This document shows, in pieces, positions 58,601-64,000 of a DNA stretch of 64,000 nt (position 1 is its first letter; the number at the start of each line of letters is the position of its first letter). The translations under genes and the position numbers were made by a program. Origin of the DNA: Nematostella vectensis (lineage: Eukaryota > Cnidaria > Anthozoa > Actiniaria > Edwardsiidae). The stretch is from the NCBI RefSeq assembly GCF_932526225.1, contig NC_064045.1, forward strand, positions 10,816,022 to 10,880,021. The letters run 5' to 3'. Below the pieces are notes generated by a model. The model had not been told where the DNA came from, did no database searches, and worked only from the letters and a program-made list of their open reading frames with translations.

Positions 58601-61600
58601 AATGGATACTCGCAAATTACCCTAAAATATATTCAGACAGAAGACATTAAAGAAATACATCCATGTATTTCCTTAGCACACATTTGACGTTGTGTCGATG
58701 ACCTTTTTTCTACCGACCATCCAGGCAGACACACACTTATCCATAAGCGACTAGTTACCTGTGGACATTTGTCAATGACCCCATTTTTACCGACCACCCA
58801 GACAGAAACACACTTGTCCATTAGCCAATAGTTACCTGTGGACATTTGTCAATGACCCCATTTTTACCGACCACCCAGGCAGACACACACTTGTCCATAA
58901 GCGACTAGTTACCTGTGGACATTTGTCAATGACCCCCATTTTTACCGACCACCCAGACAGAAACACACTTGTCCATTAGCGACTAGTTACCTGTGGACAT
59001 TCGTTGGTGACCCCGTGTCTGTAGAGTACATCTCCCTTGCTACCGACCACCCAAACAGACACACACTCGTTAGGTTTCTTCAGGGGCTTAATCTGGACCG
59101 TCACATCTCTTAGCTTGACAGATGGAGTCACTGGAAGCCAAGGGCCACTTGTTGTCAGCTTACATCGCCTGGTAAGTCATACGGAAAAAAATAACACTTT
59201 TTCACAGCCATTGTAGGAAACACGTCGCGCACGACATGTAACGTTCAACATATTTTCTGAATTTTTCTCAGTTTAACAATGCCAAGAAAATTGTATCACC
59301 CTTTAAATTTTGTAGCCGGCGACAGAGTAACGTTTCTTGTTATTCGAGAAAACACTTTGGTGTCTCAGCTACAAGATTTGGTTAGCTAAACTATGAAACA
59401 TGTCGTAGGCTACATGCTGCGCGAGATTATGCCACTCACGCTAAATAGAGTGTTTGGTAGCAGGGGTGGCGGGAGGGGAGGGGCAGGGGGTGGGGGCGCC
59501 TGAGCGGATGTTTCTTTAGATATGAACGTTATTTAAACTAACGGGTTTCAAGCCGTTCATACGCAACCGACAACAAATTTGTTGTTAAAATGCCGTTCAA
59601 AAAACCTAGGTTATCCCCCGCGTTCTCATAAATAGCGCTTAAGAAATTGAAACACCACCCACCCAAAACCACTACCCACCCCTCCCCACCAACATTCCCC
59701 CCCCCCCCCCCACGGGACCATTCCGCCGCCCCTAGTTAGTGATGTGTGTAAGTTTTCAAGCACTAAAACAGTAGCTGATACTCAAGCGCTACAGACAAAA
59801 CGCTGGCATAGTGTGTCCTAAGTAGTTTAAAGTGTGCCGACATGACGGAAAAAAACCCGGACGGGACGCTTCTAATAAGCCCATTTCACATCGAATAAGG
59901 CGGAGAATTTCTCTGAGTACACAGTAACTTATAGCAAACAAAATATCAAGTGCGACCTTTTTTAAATTGATGCGACTTTTTGTAAAGTGTCATTGAAATT
60001 TGAGCTTTTCGTCCCTGAACTGATACACAGGGCAATAATGATCAAGGAAAAATTATCTTAAAAAGCCAAACTCTGGTTATGTGCACTTCGGCCTCACGTT
60101 ATTTTTGTTTTGAAAATCAGTCCGTAGAACAAGGAACCTATAGCCATTGTAAGTAATTGTGTCTTCTCTCTATATCTGGAATTGCGCGTTTTCCAGGTTT
60201 TTCCGTCATGTCAAGTGTGCCAGTTATTTCTGCAAACCTGCAAATAATGTCACTGAGGTTTACAAATTTCGTACTAAAGTTGATGATACAGATGTAGCGT
60301 CTCCCGTGGTTCTATAAGCTTGCTCAACCAAGCGTTAACTCGCGTTAAAGCGTTAATGATTGCAGCGTAGAAACTACGTCCGTTAGTTGGTCTTAATGGA
60401 GGTATGCAATATATTGTCTGTATGAATAATGGTACGGGGGGGGGGGGGTGGTTTTACGGTCGCTTTTAAGAGGGTCCAATGTATCTTACCTTTTCCACTT
60501 CCTTCTTCTCACGAAGTCATTCAAAAACTTCTCCGGGTGGTACTGCCTAAAAATAACATTATCCGTAAATACATGAGAAAACAATAACGTGTAAATTACA
60601 AATGGCATGCCACGAGTGTGCTGATTATGACACGTAACAATAGAATCACATGAACTGGCCATAAAGCCGGCGCGAAAACAATGTCCTGATTCTCGAAGAA
60701 GGTCCATCACGCCGCCATTTTATGCTCCCGCTCAACGACGAATCACACAAGCATCCATTTCCATCGGCTAATTCAAGCGGGATATTTTCAATCAAATATC
60801 GTCAATAACTTCATTCGTAGATTGTTATTTTTCTTCCGAAGTTTTCTTCCGAATAAACCGCTTTATGATTTTAAATGATAAACAATAACATAGAACTGGG
60901 TGATCGACATTCTTTAAATAAGCATTTTTTTAATTCTTCGTGTCTTTGGGGGCCTTTGTTTGATGGGGGGGCTTTATGTTGAAGAAGGACGTTGCACGCT
61001 TTTCCTTATAACGGCTTTTAGCAAGGTTTGAAGAGGAACAACTGCGAGATTCGCCACGTGCTCGGAAACCCAGCGATCCATGTAAGAATCATAAGTAAAT
61101 AACTATCACAGTGCCCTGGCAAGCCTCGAAATGCTAGGGGGCACGATACAAAAACATCAAGAAAATATTGAATATTTTGCCCCAATTCCCTACCCCCTGC
61201 TAGGGCCTTGTATTAAATAAAAGTCCGTACTCTTGGATGGCACGTGATAAGCTCGTTACCTCGGGAAGTCCACCGCGTACTGCCAGCCCTCCTTGTCGGT
61301 TATCCCCGGACGCGTGTCAACCTGCCATTGGTTGGTCCAGTGCCACTGACTGGAGGGTAATGTATATCCCTCCTTCGTGCGCTCGTAGACACCGCTCTTG
61401 TCGCTCCACACCCAACGGTCACTCGGAAGACGCCTGGAATTAAGTTGTAAAAGCTGTGTTAGGGTTTGACGGTCGAAATAAGGATGCATCTAAGTTAGAT
61501 TTCAACCTCTTCGTGATACCTCACGAATGGTGGCAGTTTTTAAGGAATGACATACAGTCCCTCACTAGTGGTACTTTTGAAGCACTCGTGATAGGTACCG

Positions 61601-64000
61601 AGTCATCCTCGTGTAGTACCGACTCGTTCTCGTGTGATTCCGAGTCGTTCTCGTGAAGTACCGAGTCATCTTCGTGAAGTAACAAGTCACCCTCGTATTA
61701 TACCGAGTCACTCTCGTGTGATACCGAGTCGCCTGCGTGGAGTACCGAGTCGCCTTCGTGTGATACCGAGTCGCCTTCGTGAAGTACCGATGCACCTTTG
61801 TGTGATACCGAGTCGCCTTCGTGAAGTACCGAGTCACCTTTGTGTGATACCGAGTCACCCTCGTGTGATACCAAGTTGCCTTCGTGAAGTACCGAGTCAT
61901 CCTCGTTAAGTACCGAGTCATCCTCGTGAAGTACCGAGTCATTCTCGTGAAGTACCGAGTCATCCTTGTGAAGTACCGTGTCATCCTCGTGAAGTATCGA
62001 GTCACCCTTGTGAAGTACCGAGTCGCCCTCGTGAAGAACACAGTTATCCTCGTGAAGTGCCGAGTCATTCTCGTAAAGTACCGAGTCATCCTCGTGAAGT
62101 ACCGAGTCATCCTCGTGAAGTAGCGAGGCATCCTCGTGAATTACCGAGTCGCCCTCCTGAAGTACCGATTTATCCTTGTGAAGTAACGAATCATCCCCGT
62201 GAAGTACCGAGTCGTCCTCGTGAAGTGCTTCGACAATGGGCTGATCCAGGAGGACAAATTACATTGTATCATCGAGCCTCTTAATCATTTGAATTTGCTT
62301 AATCTTCAGCCCTATTGAACCCCCACTGCTCAAAGACGATCAAGTAAAGAATAACTTCATACGATTGCCAACGTTATTATTCCCAGTGATAAAAACCATT
62401 TCACGTGTTGCACAAAAAGCTCATAATCCATAGAAAATGGTGTTCTGGAGTTACAGTGTATCAAGTGGATTTATGTGTATCTGAAATGCATTATTTTTTT
62501 TTTGCGGCAAAATATTCTTTATACAAGTCTGACAAATATACTATTAATGTTTCAAGCTCTCACCTGTCGGAGAACCCCTCTATAGGATTCCAGCGCTGGT
62601 TCTCGTAGATATAATGTATGTCACAATCCTCTTGATTATAAATACAGGAGGTGCTACTAGCGAATCCGGGAAAAATCCCCCCACCGTATCCCCCAGAGTA
62701 CACATACGGCACGCCATCGAACCCAATCCCCCACACGACTCCGCTAACTCCAGCCTCGACATGGCGCAAATGACCACCGATTTGGTGCCAAAATTGATGA
62801 CTAGGCTGTTCCGCCTCAGACACGGGGGCGTGGCTTACGAACACGTCCCCGCATGACGTAATAGCCCATAGCGCCTTATAAGGAGCGGGCCCTTCACTGC
62901 TATTGGCCCTAGCGGAAGAAGTAGAAAGGGTTGTTACCCAGTCATTGAGGTCCTTTTCTGACCCCATAGCTATGACAAGCGGGTTTCGCTCGAATGTGCG
63001 GACCGGGGTATGTACCGCGAAGCAGTTGCTGCGTGCCAATTTTGAGACGATGCAGACACATTTGATCTCGTTTAGAGGGATCCTCATTTCGCCGTACGTG
63101 AGGTGGCTTGATGTCTTCTCGTAATAACAGAGCAGTGCACCGTGGCGTTCCTTGCAGCCTTGGTCGAGCTTGATCACGCAGTCGCACCACAAGTTGAAAT
63201 TGGCGTCCACAAGCATCTGGCAACGGATCTTCTTTGACCAAGAGCCCTAACACACAGTGGAAGTTAGGATGTAGAACGCAAGTGTTACAGATTCACAATT
63301 ACGGGTCAATAAATAGCTACACAGCGGGCATCAGTGTTAATATGGTCACAATCAGGGGTCAGTAAAAAAAGCTAGAGTCCTAACACACAGCGAGATGTAG
63401 AATGTTAATGTCCAGAGACGTACAGTATTTAAGGGGAGTCAGGGGGGAGCACATTAAATCAAAGATACGGGAAAAAGTTTCAAACATCATATGCTTTAAA
63501 TTAAAATAAAAAAAATCACATGCTTTATGTATTATTGTCCCGTTACAAATGCCTGCATTTTCCCCATAACGGATGAATAAGTTAAAGTACATAAAACATA
63601 TCTTTAAACAATTACAAGCAAAACAATTTATCCCAAGTTATACGAAAATTGTGGCCATACATACAAATCAAGTTCAAAGTTAGTTCGTTTACAGTTAAAG
63701 ATGGCCAATCACGCCGCCATTTTATGATCTCAAAGATACATTTCCATCGGCAATGACCGAGACATTTTCAATAAAATATCGTCAATAAAGTAGTAAAATT
63801 CAATCGTGGGTGGTTATTTTGGAGGTTTTCTTGCAAAAAAAAAAACTTAAAAAAAGGAGTGGACAAAAATAAAGGAGTAGTTAATCAACCATATAGCATA
63901 TTTTGGTCGAATGCTGTAAAACACTACACGGTCGAGAATATGAACTGTAAACTCAAAAGCAAAATTTGTAGTCTGTAATATAATACCTGCGACACAGCTT
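55669..64000 (-). CDS. TECPR1: TECPR1, C-terminal part (PH, dysferlin and tectonin domains)
   Basis: Nine exons with matching phases: 62564-63246, 61260-61433, 60490-60546, 58991-59168, 58383-58518, 58075-58164, 57011-57117, 56569-56658 and 55669-55893; 579 residues in the window. A further exon seems to end at about 63988 (GCAG|GTATTA) and the gene continues off the edge. Order: a PH domain (CVCIVSKLARSNCFAVHT, then KDLNDWVTTL); tectonin-type blades (VVWGIGFDGVPYVYSGG); a dysferlin motif (YIYENQRWNPIEGFSDR, DRWVWSD, WHWTNQWQVD, GWQYAVDF, FLNDFVRRRKWKR); and four further tectonin blades (CVSVWVVGSKGDVLYRHG; GHVWGVAEDGTAYFRAG; SSVWARDKDGTIWFRV; an HAGSIEKRY blade). It ends in an acidic tail. 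Known in vertebrates as a lysosome/autophagosome protein that binds ATG5 and, through the dysferlin part, sphingomyelin on damaged lysosomes. Three introns carry minisatellites at the exon edges. Confidence 0.93.
55870..56380. repeat. 76-77-bp minisatellite spanning the TECPR1 last-exon acceptor
   Basis: On the minus strand each unit contains a pyrimidine-rich stretch, TTCCATGACTTCTCAG and the first coding bases of the last exon (GACCACTGGTGGAATGTCTG). Units start at CCACCAGTGG 55882, 55965, 56041, 56118, 56194 and 56271, plus a degenerate one near 56348. Only the unit at 55882 leads into the real exon. AG is kept in about five of seven units. Confidence 0.9.
57118..58074. other. TECPR1 intron between exons 58075-58164 and 57011-57117
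   Basis: Non-coding. Contains a G run of more than 15 near 57342, a YY1-like GCCATCTTGG word and an element-like stretch (57770-57900) similar in phrases to 3780-3880. No exon seen. Confidence 0.45.
58155..58262. repeat. 31-bp repeat spanning a TECPR1 acceptor
   Basis: Three to four units of CCTAACATATACAAGGCTTA plus ATCACCGGGAC. On the minus strand each carries GTATATGTTAG followed by GG, the acceptor used by exon 58075-58164. The unit nearest the exon is the real site. Confidence 0.85.
58665..58996. repeat. 77-bp repeat spanning a TECPR1 donor
   Basis: Minus-strand units contain CVSVWVVG-coding sequence, AATGTCCACAG and the GTAACTAG donor. GTTACC occurs at 58754, 58831, 58908 and 58986 (spacing 77, 77, 78). 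They are shortened copies of the end of exon 58991-59168 with its donor. One unit has an extra C. The exon itself uses the copy at 58990. Confidence 0.88.
59169..60489. other. TECPR1 intron, no exon or gene seen
   Basis: Contains G- and C-rich runs (59470-59500, 59698-59711, 60437-60448). No coding exon or repeat family recognised. Confidence 0.45.
61590..62230. repeat. 21-bp minisatellite in a TECPR1 intron, about 30 units
   Basis: The unit is AGTACCGAGTCATCCTCGTG plus A, with substitutions (GTGTGATACCGAGTCGCC variants). Minus-strand translation gives a MTRYFTR repeat open for 188 codons, which I take as an artefact of the 21-bp period. It lies between the exons at 62564-63246 and 61260-61433, well away from both splice sites. 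Confidence 0.93.
63247..63987. other. TECPR1 intron at the window edge
   Basis: AT-rich, with a loose duplication of CCTAACACACAG near 63246 and 63379 and a CGCCGCCATTTTATG word at 63711 that also occurs at 60711. No exon seen until the GTATTA donor near 63987. Confidence 0.45.

Noticed and set aside
58665-58996. Possible 54-bp in-frame mini-exons (CVSVWVVGKNG...) within the donor repeat
   Set aside because: Each unit would keep phase, but there is no pyrimidine tract before the needed AG, and one unit has an extra C, so coding constraint is unlikely.
61565-62131. 188-codon minus frame of MTRYFTR repeats
   Set aside because: 21-bp period gives an automatic open frame; it sits within a TECPR1 intron.

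Overview
The window is animal nuclear DNA, most likely from an anthozoan cnidarian (sea anemone or coral grade). The evidence is compact genes with short GT-AG introns, a metazoan RPL22, a TECPR1 orthologue, a short-chain collagen C4-like gene, PAN/EGF/fibrinogen-like secreted genes of a type common in corals and anemones, and dense small inverted-repeat transposons with poly(G)/poly(C) tracts. No operon, CRISPR array, rRNA or tRNA was recognised. All calls come from reading the sequence; no database search was run.

Layout. 1-1035 (-): open reading frame of a DNA-polymerase-B-type self-synthesising element, cut by the window edge. 2.0-4.9 kb (+): scattered EGF, C-type lectin, LamG and PA14 exons of an incomplete gene. 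5.69-8.38 kb: 39-bp minisatellite. 9-11.5 kb: nested transposons. 11.98-18.51 kb (-): gene A, PAN-EGF-fibrinogen-like, holding a 200-N assembly gap that appears to be false. 19.33-21.94 kb: 40-bp minisatellite with a constant unit length. 23.3-23.67 kb: 37-bp minisatellite. 25.48-32.35 kb (-): gene B, paralogue of gene A, with a further copy of its first exon at 33.3-33.7 kb. 34-40 kb: repeats, no convincing gene. 40.27-42.49 kb (+): RPL22. 45.19-48.25 kb (+): short-chain collagen. 49.0-54.25 kb (-): unrecognised protein of about 1,444 residues in one exon. 55.67-64.0 kb (-): 3' part of TECPR1.

The strongest unusual observations are these. (1) In TECPR1, three separate minisatellites each repeat a segment spanning a real exon-intron boundary, making rows of decoy splice sites. 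(2) The A/B paralogue pair lets individual transposon insertions be placed after the duplication, including a clean element with 79-bp inverted repeats and a 9-bp target duplication, and shows that the N gap is probably artificial. (3) The first exon of gene B is present twice with intact signal peptide, frame and donor, so it could act as alternative first exons. (4) A multi-copy palindrome cluster is present in gene B and absent at the same place in gene A.
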